The translations under genes were made by a program, and so were the position numbers. This document shows positions 13,797 to 24,100 of a DNA stretch of 64,000 nt, piece after piece (the stretch's first letter is position 1; each line of letters opens with the position of its first letter). The stretch is from assembly GCA_965153455.1 (NCBI GenBank), contig OZ234499.1:16488271-16552270 (forward strand), in the 5' to 3' direction. Source of the DNA: Sphagnum compactum (taxonomy: Eukaryota > Bryophyta > Sphagnopsida > Sphagnales). The notes under the pieces were generated by a model that saw only the letters and a program-made list of their open reading frames with translations, was not told where the DNA came from and ran no database searches.

Positions 13797-14007
13797 TGTA
13801 AAATTTATTCATTCATAGAACATTGATTAAGAAGAAGATAATACAAGATTTGATACATGCAATAAGAAAAACCTTTTATATGCCCCTTCACAAAGATTTG
13901 GAAAAATTGTATTCAATAAAGTTCTATTTCTATACACTAGAGGACTACATATTGTATATGTATGAATATACATACAATATTTGTACAAATAAAAATCTTC
14001 AACAACA
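13797..14007 (-). repeat. 5' LTR of the copia element
   Basis: On the plus strand it opens with TG at 13797 and closes with CA at 14006-14007, or possibly at 14003-14004. It abuts the primer-binding site and shares several long words with the LTR at 7167-7350. An open frame spanning 13827-14186 is only a shadow of the LTR. Confidence 0.85.
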
Positions 14008-14869
14008 CTAATAACATTTAAGAACATTGGAATTAAATGCAAGAGGTCAAATGTTTTCTCTTTGGTCATTGAAGTTTTAGAAAAAACTAACAAGGTTATC
14101 ATTGATGTTATGGAACCCATGAATCTCATGTAATTAAGATTGAAAAATGTCACAACAAAGTCTAGGACTAGACAACCAAATAACATTTACATTATTTCAA
14201 GGCCGAAGATAAGAAAGTTCATCCCATAAGCAAGAATCAAGGTTAACGTGTTGTCAAATTTGAGTTTGGCAATGACTCATGTCTTCATTCAAAACAAAGC
14301 TAAAATACCTCCACATGAGGACTTGCTTCCAAATTATGTTGAACACACATGTGGTTGGTGATACAACAATGTAGGCAATTGAAAAATAAAAATGTAGTTG
14401 AATGAAGCAAATGTAGAAGATGTTGAACCTTCATTCATACTTCAATTTCCAATTTGATGATGTTTTGAAACTTTTTAGCATGTGCATTCTAGAAATTAGA
14501 ACAAAGCCACAAGCTGCTCAACACCTTTGAATTTGTGACCTACAATTTCCAAAATAATGTTCGAACTGTGATTTTCTAGAAACCTCATCATCTTACAAAG
14601 GAACTTGTTAAATTCAATATCAACGCTTGCATTTTGTTGTTTGTCCCTCCTCCTTGCACCTTGTTCTACTTACTTTTCAACATCCAATTGGGCCATTAGT
14701 GATTTTACATCTTCATCTTTGCTATTCAAAATCATATTGCAACATTAGGTAGAAAAAGATATGTAAGTTTATTTTCAACAAAAAATTCTTGAACATCTTC
14801 AAGAATTAGGATGAATTTTTGACCATATTCTTACCATGGCACAATTGTTGATTATATAATGTTTTGAGA

Positions 14870-15400
14870 ACACTAAATCATATGTTGACTTGCTTGTGGT
14901 GCACCACAATCAAGCCAGGAAGGGATACCCCTTGTTGCCTACAATGTATAACTTAATTATTTCTTATTCACAATCAACAACAAACAAAATTTCCATCAAT
15001 GGCACAACAATACAAAGAAAAAAGCCATAGGAATTAGACATCATTAATAGGTTGGGAATATCAATAAAGATGTTTTGAAACCACCTACAATGATCCATTA
15101 TGGCTTGCATATGGTTGTTGTACCCTTTCAACTTGAATGAATAATAATTAGCTACAAAACATTCACCTTTCGGCTTTTAAAAATGCATTTGTGTACATTT
15201 GATGTGCCATGGATTGATGATGAATCACAAAAATATATGAATTTCACCATCATTTCAACCATCCCATTCCCCTTAAGCCATTTGAGTTGATTATTCAATG
15301 TTGTTGTATTCACAACATGTGAACAAGCTCATGTAACACCAAATGCATAGTAAATTTCTTGATAACAAATAGTTCAAAATAATATAGATATGGAGACGTG
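14870..15400 (-). mobile_element. PIF/Harbinger-type (DDE_4) transposase relic
   Basis: Translating the minus strand gives, in order, NQLKWLKGNGMVEMM-like sequence, KPKGECFVANYYSFKLKGYN, NHMQAIMDHCRWFQNIFID and YIVGNKGYPFLA. These match the block order of plant HARBI1-like nucleases: a KPKG...YYSFKxKGY block, then xQAxxDHxxxFxxIFxGxPGS, then YLLGDxGYPxLPWL. Two catalytic positions look altered: the Asp of GDxGYP is now Asn and the PGS block is lost. Several stops interrupt the frame. No terminal inverted repeats were identified. The family is inferred from these motifs only. Confidence 0.6.
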
Positions 15401-15518
15401 TGAACCAACTAATACAAAACTACAAGCCACATGAATAATTTCCTCAATTAGGTCATCTCTATATTAATGATCAATGTTATTTTCATTAATGGCATTTTTT
15501 TGGGTAGTTAGGAAAGGT

Positions 15519-15544
15519 ATGGATGGATGGATGGATGGATGGAT
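15519..15544. repeat. (ATGG)n microsatellite
   Basis: About six perfect GGAT/ATGG tetranucleotide units occur in AT-rich spacer. Confidence 0.8.
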
Positions 15545-17307
15545 AACAAGGAGATGATGAAATCAACCTATGTATGGGAATCATTTAGGTATTGAAGATT
15601 GAGTAAATGATTGCCATGTATATTCCATTGAAGTGTATGACTTTCACCTTCTTTGTATGAAAAATAATGACATATGTGCCATTACTCCTTTTTTCCTCTT
15701 TCTCGTTGAAGCAATGATAGGGACGGATGTTCAGCATGATAAAGGACAAGAAATGAACAAAAATTTTACATTATTCGTGTGACACTGACCATATCTTGCT
15801 CCAGTACCTATTCAAAAGAGTGTTTATTTTTTCAATTTTGCGATGTTTCTCAAGTGATGATCATCCATAAGTTTGTTTAGTCAAATTTGGCAATTCAAAA
15901 TACAAAAGTAAAACATCTTAAGCACCCTTTCATATTGTAAAAAAAATTGACAACATTTTTAAATTTCTTAATAGAAATTTCATTTCCTGATGGACTTTTT
16001 TCCAAAAAACAGGGAATTTATAACAAAATATACTTTAAAAAAAATATTTCTTACACAATGTAAAAAATTTGCACCAAAAACATTACAAATCAAAACTTGC
16101 TATTGTCTTTCTCCATCATAGGTTTCAACGTTTGTGTCAAACATTGCACAAATTTTTTATTGACAAAAAAATGTTCAATCTATTGACGATCAACATATGG
16201 AGTACTAGGTGGTAGATCTTGTTTTAACCCAATCATCAAATTTTTTACTCCTTAAGAGTTCATACACAAGAAATATGAAAATAATGAAAAATCAAAATGT
16301 TTTTCGTCATTTCAAAGAAAAATTGTGAATCATCTTTTGGAAAAGACATCATGTGGAACTAAAATTGTTCAAGGCCATGCACGATAAAGTCCTACATGTT
16401 GGTAAAACCGATTGTAAGAATTGCATGAAAAGAATGAACTTTCAATTCATGCATTACAATTACAAGAATGATGATGGGCTACAAATAAACAAAAAGGTTG
16501 GAGACATAATAAATGATTCAAAGCAATTTAAGATTCAATATACTCAAAATAATTGAAGATAAGTAGAACAAAATCAACATAAAAAATACAAAGGAAGACA
16601 ATGAAAAATGGATGGAAACAGAAACAAAAATATTAATTTTTGTGTAACCAATGTTTATTACTTGACATGTGTTTGCAAGTCTAGTGCATTAAATTAATTT
16701 TGAAAATGTGTGTTGTATTTGTGACACACCTTTTTTAATATATCAATATAAAATTTAGATAAATTTGAAAATAATTCAATGAGTATTAAAATACTTTTCA
16801 ACAAATTTTTAATCTTGTAACTAATGCTTGTCAACATAGTGAAACAAATGTGAAAACACAATATTTTACAATCAATCAAAACTTTCACAAATTATCTAAA
16901 TGTTGTTAATAGTTCCTTTATCGAATTTGGACCCAAAACTGGAAGCACATCAAGGATCCAAAGTTGTAGAACAATGGCACAATTGTGTTTTTAAAATGAT
17001 GGCATGCACACCAACACATATGCAATGTTGATGAAACTTTCATCCATGAAATTTGAATGATAACGAACATTGGGTAAGGATAGTAGATAAGATTTATCAT
17101 TTTTGAAAATACCATGAATAATGAGAGACCTTTGGTTATTATTTGGTTATTTATCTAATTAGGTTTGATATGTATGAATGAGGATAATGAAATATTCATT
17201 AAAATTTCAAAATGACTTAGTGCTATTTTAAGCAAATCAATAAATTTCATAATTTATAATCTAATTATATTTTCGATTTTTTTGGGTAGCTTATTAGCAA
17301 GTGTGGA
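15545..17307. other. AT-rich spacer without a recognised gene
   Basis: Short open frames occur (for example 16353-16556 plus and 16694-16888 minus), but they are AT-driven, lack any motif I know and have no gene-like flanks. I support no feature here. Confidence 0.4.
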
Positions 17308-17850
17308 TTGATATTAGATATTTCAATTTAAACTACCCATTATTCCCAGCACTTGTATAATAATTTTCTATTTTGATAAGAAGATGGGGGGAAATGACCA
17401 AAACATATTATTTTAAAGCCAAATTTCAAAAGAAAATAATTCTATCATAAGTATTTCATTTTAAATTATTATTCTCAAGATTTATATAATAAGTATAATG
17501 ATAATATATTATTTCAGTGAAAAGAGTGGAAAAAATGAATTAGATATATAATAAGACATGGAAAATTCAACCAAAATTTGTAGGAAAACAATGGTATGAT
17601 AAACATTTCATTTAAATATTATTATTATCATATAGTTATTTGAATGAGAATATATTTATCTTGATAGGAAAAGGGAAAAATGTTGAATGAAATAGATTAT
17701 AGGACCTTTCAATTTCAACCACAATTTAATAGAAAATAATTCCAACATAAATATTCCATTGAAAACCATTTTTCCCAAGACATTTATAGTAATTTTGATG
17801 ATAATATATTTATTTTGATTAGAAGAGGAAAAAAAATGAACAATTTAAAA
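17308..17850. repeat. Degenerate AT-rich tandem repeat, period about 148 bp
   Basis: Three to four diverged units follow one another. Each has a CAAATTT-type block, a run like AGAAAATAATTC, a block AAGxATTTCATTT, a TTATATAATAAGTATAATGATAATAT-like AT block, and a purine block such as GAAAAAATGAA. Unit starts lie near 17308, 17401, 17551 and 17697. It is an old satellite fragment with no coding content. Confidence 0.6.
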
Positions 17851-18359
17851 AAAAATGCGTCAAAATTTCAACAATTTTTTAATAGAATGTAAAATTGTAC
17901 TAATTATTTCAACCACCTAACCCCTTTCCCCTATACCCACCTACATGGACATCAAAAGACAAAATATAATTTTCAGATGTAAGATAAATAATGATGGAAT
18001 ATTGGGAATCATATGGGAACATAAGGGGAAGGAAGAAAGGAGAACGAGGATATGCAGATGTAATTGACAATATAGATGAAATAGGATTTCAAATAAATGT
18101 AAAAATTTAAGACATTGATGACATTAATTTTAACAAATAAAAAATATATAATGGTTGAAGAAAAAATTAACAATTCATTTATATTTATCATTATAACTTA
18201 TGATTTTAATTCTAAATATAAATTTGATTTAATGTACTCCCAATGGAACGAGGGTTAACAAGCTTTTGGATGATCAACCCAAAATAATGTGTACTTGCTT
18301 GTTGGGTTACTTTGTTATTCTTCTCCTTTTCTTTTCCTCCCTTTCTCAACAAACTTACC

Positions 18360-18820
18360 GTTATGGCAAAAGCTTAAGTAACGCATTTGAAATCCCTTTG
18401 TTAACGAGTACTTGCAGCATACGTGTTAAAAAGACAACACAAAAGATCAAGTCACACACATTTCAAGTCCATCGTTTTCATGTTAATGCATTGTTGCGTA
18501 AACATTAAAAAAATCGCAAAGCATGGCTGTCATTTTCACCGCGTGTACTCAGAGGACATCTTATAACCATGAAAGCTCCTCCTTCGCTTTGCCTTATGTG
18601 GTGGGCCTCTTATTATGAGAATGCCATCTCCATAAGGCTTCACCTAACACATACAAGACTAAGTCATACTGCGTTTCAAATCCTTCATTGCGATGACTAT
18701 ATGCACCCATGTTAAAAAAACCATAGAAGACAGATGTCGCACATTTGAAGCCCAACATTTTGATGTGAATGTGAATGAATGAGGTAGCTAGTGTTCACAT
18801 TACAAAGCCCATTTCATACA
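18360..18820. repeat. Highly diverged flank of the 67-bp satellite
   Basis: Words such as AAGTCACACACATTTCAAG, GTCGCACATTTGAAGCCC and CCATCGTTTTCATG resemble the GTCACACATT...CCATCATTTGATG core of the array that begins near 18820, but the spacing is irregular. I read this as an older, decayed edge of the same satellite. Confidence 0.45.
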
Positions 18821-19590
18821 AAGATTACGTCGCACATGAAAAACACATCATTTGACGGGTATTCTGATAACCGTTGAAACCCATACCAAGATTAGGTCAC
18901 ACATTAAAAACCCATCATTTGATGGGTGTTCTGATAACCGTTAAAACCCATACCAAAATTAGGTCACACATTAAAAACCCATTGTTTGATGGGTGTTCTG
19001 ATAACCGTTGAAACCGATACCAAGATTAGGTCACACATTAAAAATCCATCATTTGATGGGGCTTCTGATAACCGTTAAAACCCATACCAAGATTAGGTCA
19101 CACATAAAAAACCCATCATTTGATGGGTGTTCTGATAATCGTTAAAACCCATACCAAGATTAGGTCACACATTTAAAACCCATCATTTGATGGGTATTCT
19201 GATAACCATTGAAACCCATACCAAGATTAGGTCACACATTAAAAACCCATCATTTGATGGGTATTCTGATAACCGTTAAAACCCATACAAAGATTAGATT
19301 AAACATTAAAAACCCGTCATTTGATGGGTATTCCAATAACCACTAAAACCCATACAAAGATTAGGTCACACACTAAAAACCCATCATTTGACGGTGCTTC
19401 TGATAACCGTGAAAACCCATACAAAGATTAGGTCACACGCTAAGAACCCATCATTTGACGGGTATTCCGATAACCATTAAAACCCATACAAAGATTAGGT
19501 CACACATCATAAACCCATCATTTGACGGGTATTCTGATAACCGTCTAAAACCCATAAAAAAAGATTAGGTCACACATTTGAGATCCATCA
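18820..19590. repeat. 67-bp satellite with a palindrome in each unit
   Basis: GATAACCGTT recurs at 18866, 18933 and 19000, exactly 67 bases apart, and continues to about 19537, giving roughly ten to eleven units. A consensus unit carries ATTAGGTCACACATT, then ACCCATCATTTGATGGGT, then TTCTGATAACCGTT. The middle element is a perfect inverted repeat (ACCCATCA/TGATGGGT) around TT. Several right-hand units carry GACGGGT and so have a mismatched arm. The array ends about 1.6 kb before the SIN3 start codon. Confidence 0.9.
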
Positions 19591-19919
19591 TTTTTGCATG
19601 TGTGTTCCAAAGCCATACAAAGATGAGGTCTGAGGCATTTGGATGTAAAAACCACATTTGGATGAGATGAAATACCCACGTACAATGTATACAAAATTTG
19701 GACATAGAAAATATAGAAAAATCCCTTGAATGAAATAATAGAAAGCAAAAAAAAAATTGGCCCAGAAAAACAAAATTGCAAATCTATAGAAATGTGGGAT
19801 ATTTTCAAAAAACATAGAAAATATTTTGGATGAAACATGGTACACATGGGATGAAAGACCAGCAGTGGATGAAAAGGATGAACTATTATTATTATTTTTA
19901 TACTAATTTCACAGTACCA

Positions 19920-20765
19920 CCATAGCTGTCAGTCGCCTGCAGTATTCGTATATGAATACAATACAATACAATAGTAGTCACCAACAGTATTCTACAGAGT
20001 ATGGATACAGTACAATATATTAGTCACCACCAGTATTCTACAGAGTATGGATGCAGTACAATATATTAGTCACTGTATTCATCTGATGTATGAATACAAT
20101 AAAAAAATAGTAGTCATGTGTATGAATACAGTACAAATAGTAGATGATACAATACAATATTAGTCACCAACAGTATTCTACAGAGTATGGATGCAGTACA
20201 ATATAAGTCACTGTATTCATCTGATGTATGAATACAATAGTAGTCATGTGTATGAATACAGTACAAAATAGTAGTTACTGGTTGTAGGTGGTCATTTGTA
20301 TGAATACAGTACAATGGTATGCTTGCAGTACGTATTGTAGCCACGGGTAGTAGGTAGTGGTGTGGTACGAATACAGTACAATGGTAGTCACTAGTATTAA
20401 GTAGTCATGTGGTATGAATACTGTACAAGGGTAGTCACCAGTAGTGTATAGTTTCCCGTATGAATACAGTACAAATTGTTGTCCACCGGTAGTAGGTATA
20501 GTCATGTGTATGAATACAGTAGAATGGCAGTCTCCGTTAGTAGGTAGCCTTAGTTGTGTGTATGAATACAGTACAATTACAGTCACCGGACACACCGGTA
20601 GTAGTAGGGAGTCGTGTGGTATGAATACAGTACAATGGTAGTCACAGTTCGTAGGTACGTAGTCGTGTGGTATGAATACAGTACAAGTTTAGTCACCGGA
20701 CAACGGTAGTAGGGAGTAGTGTGTCTGGATACAGTACAAGATTAGGTTACCGGACAGTGGTAGTA
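19920..20765. repeat. ATGAATACAGTACAAT tandem array
   Basis: About fourteen units of roughly 50-65 bases share a core GTATGAATACAGTACAATGG followed by TAGTCACCGG and AGTAGGTAGT. The left part (19920-20270) has a longer higher-order unit that includes CAGTATTCTACAGAGTATGG. The right part is more uniform and GC-richer. Open frames on either strand here, including 20114-20344 and 20275-20595, are translations of the repeat. Confidence 0.85.
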
Positions 20766-20799
20766 GGAATCGTTTGCTCAATCGCTTTGCAACCCCATG

Positions 20800-20965
20800 C
20801 ATACAACCAACGAACGTTGGAACGAATGAACGAACGTTCGAACATTGGAGCGCACGTTCGAAAATTGGAACGAACGTTGGAACGAACGAACGAACGTTGG
20901 AACGAATGAACGAACGTTGGAATGTTGGAACGAACGTTGGTTCGTTTATTCGTTCGTTCGAGACG
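20800..20965. repeat. GAACGTTGGAACGAA array
   Basis: Short units built from AACGAACGTTGGAACGAATG repeat about eight times. The palindrome AACGTT recurs at short intervals. The array ends with the inverse words TTCGTTCGTTCG, so its right edge could fold back. It lies about 220-385 bases upstream of the SIN3 start codon, in the promoter or leader. Confidence 0.8.
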
Positions 20966-21043
20966 CGAAGTTCGAACAAAACCAGCGAGTCGCGACTCTT
21001 CTCTCGTCTCTCTTTCTCTCTTTGTGTGTGCGTGTGTGCGCGC

Positions 21044-21078
<35 letters not shown>
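21044..21078 (+). repeat. (CT)n leader microsatellite
   Basis: A CT dinucleotide run on the coding strand lies about 105 bases before the SIN3 start codon. Such runs are common in plant 5' leaders. This supports transcription starting at or just upstream of this point. Confidence 0.75.
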
Positions 21079-21081
<3 letters not shown>

Positions 21082-21184
21082 CGTGTCTTGCAGCGCGGCA
21101 AAAATCTACGGGGAAAATCTAAGAGCAGTAAGCACGCGCATTGGGCTATCTGCATTCACGCATGAGCTGTGGGCGCGACGCATC

Positions 21185-24100
21185 ATGAAGCGTAGTAGAG
21201 ATGATGGTAAGGGTGGGGGAGGTGGGCCAAGAATTAAGCGGCCATCAGCCGCTGTTGGTGCTGGTGGTGGTGGTGTAGGGGAAGGGGGAGGTGGTGGTGG
21301 GGAGAGGGCGGAGGTGGGGGTTCAGCAGCAGCAGCAGCAGGGGTTGACGGCGGAGCAGCAGAAGTTAACGGCGGAGGATGCGTTGAGCTACTTGAAGGCT
21401 GTGAAGCAGAAATTCAACGATGAGAAGGGCAAGTACGAAGAGTTTCTTGCAACCATGAAGGATTTCAAGGCGCAGCGGATCGACACCGCGGGGGTGATCG
21501 AGCGTGTGAAGGAGCTTTTCCAAGGTCATCGGGAGCTTATTCTGGGTTTCAACACGTTTCTGCCTGAGGGTTACGAGATCACGCTTCCGGCTGAGGTGGT
21601 TGTTGTGCAGCCGCAACAGCAGCAGCAGCAGCAGCAACAACAACAACAACAACGACAGCAGCAGCAGTCGCATCAGCTGGAGGAGAAGAAACAGCCGGTG
21701 GAGTTCGATCAGGCCATCAACTACGTGAACAAGATCAAGGCCAGGTTTCAGAATGATGAGCATGTTTACAAGGCCTTCTTGGAGATCCTCAACATGTACA
21801 GGAAGGGGAACAAGAGCATCAACGAGGTGTACCACGAGGTGGCTGTTCTGTTCCAGAAGCATCCCGACTTGCTCAAGGAATTCACTTGTTTCCTTCCAGA
21901 CTCGACGGGCTCTGCTGCGGGGGTGTCCAAGGTGAGCGGACATCAGCATCATGCTCCTCCTCTTGCTAGGTCGTCGCTTCCTGTGAAACCGAAGCAGGAG
22001 GACAGAGCTGTTGCCTCTGGTGCAGCGAGGAACCCTAATGTGGACAGAGTCGTGGTTCACAAGACAGAGAAGTTTGCCTCCTCGGATCGAGGGTTGGACC
22101 GGCATGGGACTACTACTGCTCCTGGAATTAGGATTGACAAGGAGCGCAAGAAGGGGGAGAAAGAAAGGGACAAGAAGGAGGAAGTGGAGCGCAGCAGGCC
22201 TGTGCGGGTGGAACGGAATGAGGTGAACAGCCATGTGGAGAAGAAGGAGATGGAGCTGGATGCCATGCACAGATTCCCTCAGAAGCGACAGTCTGCTCGG
22301 CGTGCAGATGAGCGCATTCGCAGTCAATCAAAGGCAGAGGAAGCAGGGGAAGCAGCAGCAGCTCCTCCTTATGCCAGGCAGCCAGGAGTTGCTTTGGCCT
22401 CATTGGATGAGCTCGGGAAGGGTGGCTCCAGCTTGCCTGCTTTTGTTGAAAAGGTGAAGTCAAGGTTGCGCAATCGCGAGACCTACCAAGAGTTCCTCAA
22501 GTGTCTCAACATCTTCAACCAGGAAATCATCAGCCGTGCAGAGCTGCAGAGAGTGGTGGGTGATCTTCTGGGGAAACATACAGATCTCATGGAAGGCTTC
22601 AATGAATTTCTTATTACTTGTGAAAATCTGGAAGGAGGAGGAGGAGGAGGAGGAGGTGGAAATCTGACAGGTGTGTTCCACAACCGGAATTCAGGAGAGT
22701 TTGCAGAAGAACCAGGACTGAAGCCAAAGGTTGAGAAAGACAGAGAACGAGACAGGGAGAAAGACAAGGAATGGGACAAGGAAAAGGAGAGAGAACGAGA
22801 TGGTGAGCGGCAGCAGCAGCAGCAGCGAGACAAAGACAGGGCCCGACACTTCAACAAACCTAGCAAGGAAGCGCTGCATAAGGTTTCTGCAGTACCAACC
22901 AAGGACAAGTACATCAACAAGCCCCTGTCAGAGCTCGATCTGTCAAACTGTGAGCAATGTACTCCCAGCTATCGATTGCTTCCAAAGCATTATCGCAGAC
23001 CTTTATCCAGCCACCGCAACACTTTGGCTGATTCTGTGCTGAATGACAACTGGGTGTCTGTTACTTCCGGCAGCGAGGACTACTCCTTCAAGCACATGCG
23101 CAAGAATCCGTACGAAGAAAGCTTGTTCCGTTGTGAAGATGATCGCTATGAACTGGATATGCTGTTAGAGACGACCCTGAGCACTGCAAAGCTTATTGAG
23201 GAATCTATTGAGAAGAAGTCTTCGGATGCAGTGAAGCGAGAGTCTCCTCTTACTGAGGAACTCTCAGCTATCCATTTGAGGAGCATCGAACGCATTTATG
23301 GGGATCATGGTGTGGACATGATTGAACTACTACAGAAGAACACAGTTCATGCCATACCTGTCATTTACAGTCGCCTCCGACAGAAGCTGGAAGAGTGGAT
23401 GAATGGCAAAGTGGAAATGAATAAGGTTTGGGCTGAAGTGTACAGCAAGAATTCGTACAAGGCTCTGGATCACCGCAGTTTCTACTTCCAACAGCAAGAC
23501 AAACGGAGTCTTAGTAGCAAGGGTTTGGTTGCAGAGATCAAGGAACTGAATGAGAAGAAAAGAAGTGAAGATGATTCATTGCTTGCTTCTGCTGCTGGGA
23601 ATCGTAGGCCACTGCTTCCAGACTTGCGGTTTGAGTATACAGATCTGACAGTGTATCAGGATTTGTATCAGATTATTGAGTACTTGTGTGAGGAAGCTTG
23701 CACAACAAGAGAGCAAGCAGAGAAGATATTGCGGATCTGGACAACATTCCTTGAGCCCATGCTAGGTGTACCTCCCCGGCTTCATGGGTGCATGGATGAC
23801 ATTCAGGAGGATTTGAATGTGGGAGCTCTGCAACTGACAGGCAGTGGCTCTAGTTCAATCATTAGCAGTGCTGGTGCTGATGCTGAAGGGTCGGAAACTG
23901 ATGTTTTGGCTACAAATGCTGGTGTGACGGAAGAAGGTGCTACTGCTACAAGTAATCTAGTGGCAGAGGTTCCTGAGGGGGCAGGAGCAATTGAAGACCC
24001 TGCTGCAGCAAACACACAGGTTGTTTACATGGATACTGGTGGAGCACACAAGAATGAGAAACCTGAACCTGCTGCAAGTCTTGAATTTGACGGCCCTCCA

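Larger units (their letters stand above)
7167..14007 (-). mobile_element. Old Ty1/copia LTR retrotransposon
   Basis: The element reads right to left and shows the full copia plan: 5' LTR at 13797-14007, primer-binding site complementary to initiator-Met tRNA, gag zinc knuckle, protease, GAG-pre-integrase, integrase, reverse transcriptase, RNase H, polypurine tract, and 3' LTR at 7167-7350. The order protease-integrase-RT-RNase H identifies Ty1/copia and not Ty3/gypsy. All frames are broken by stops and indels. The two LTRs differ at many positions and in length (about 184 versus 211 bases), so insertion was long ago. No convincing target-site duplication remains. It cannot be autonomous. Confidence 0.9.

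Noticed and set aside
18820-19590. 67-bp array as a CRISPR
   Set aside because: The units are directly adjacent with no unique spacers, the DNA is plant nuclear, and no cas genes are present.
20114-20595. Tyr/His-rich minus-strand frames
   Set aside because: They are translations of the ATGAATACAGTACAAT array.
20774-21184. Upstream ATG at 20774 as the SIN3 start
   Set aside because: The added 137 residues translate tandem arrays and a CT run, while ATG at 21185 gives the MKRSRDD start that plant SIN3-LIKE proteins share.
21365-22327. 320-codon minus-strand open frame opposite SIN3
   Set aside because: It is a Leu/His-rich mirror of the polyQ and charged codons of the SIN3 coding strand, with no motif of its own.
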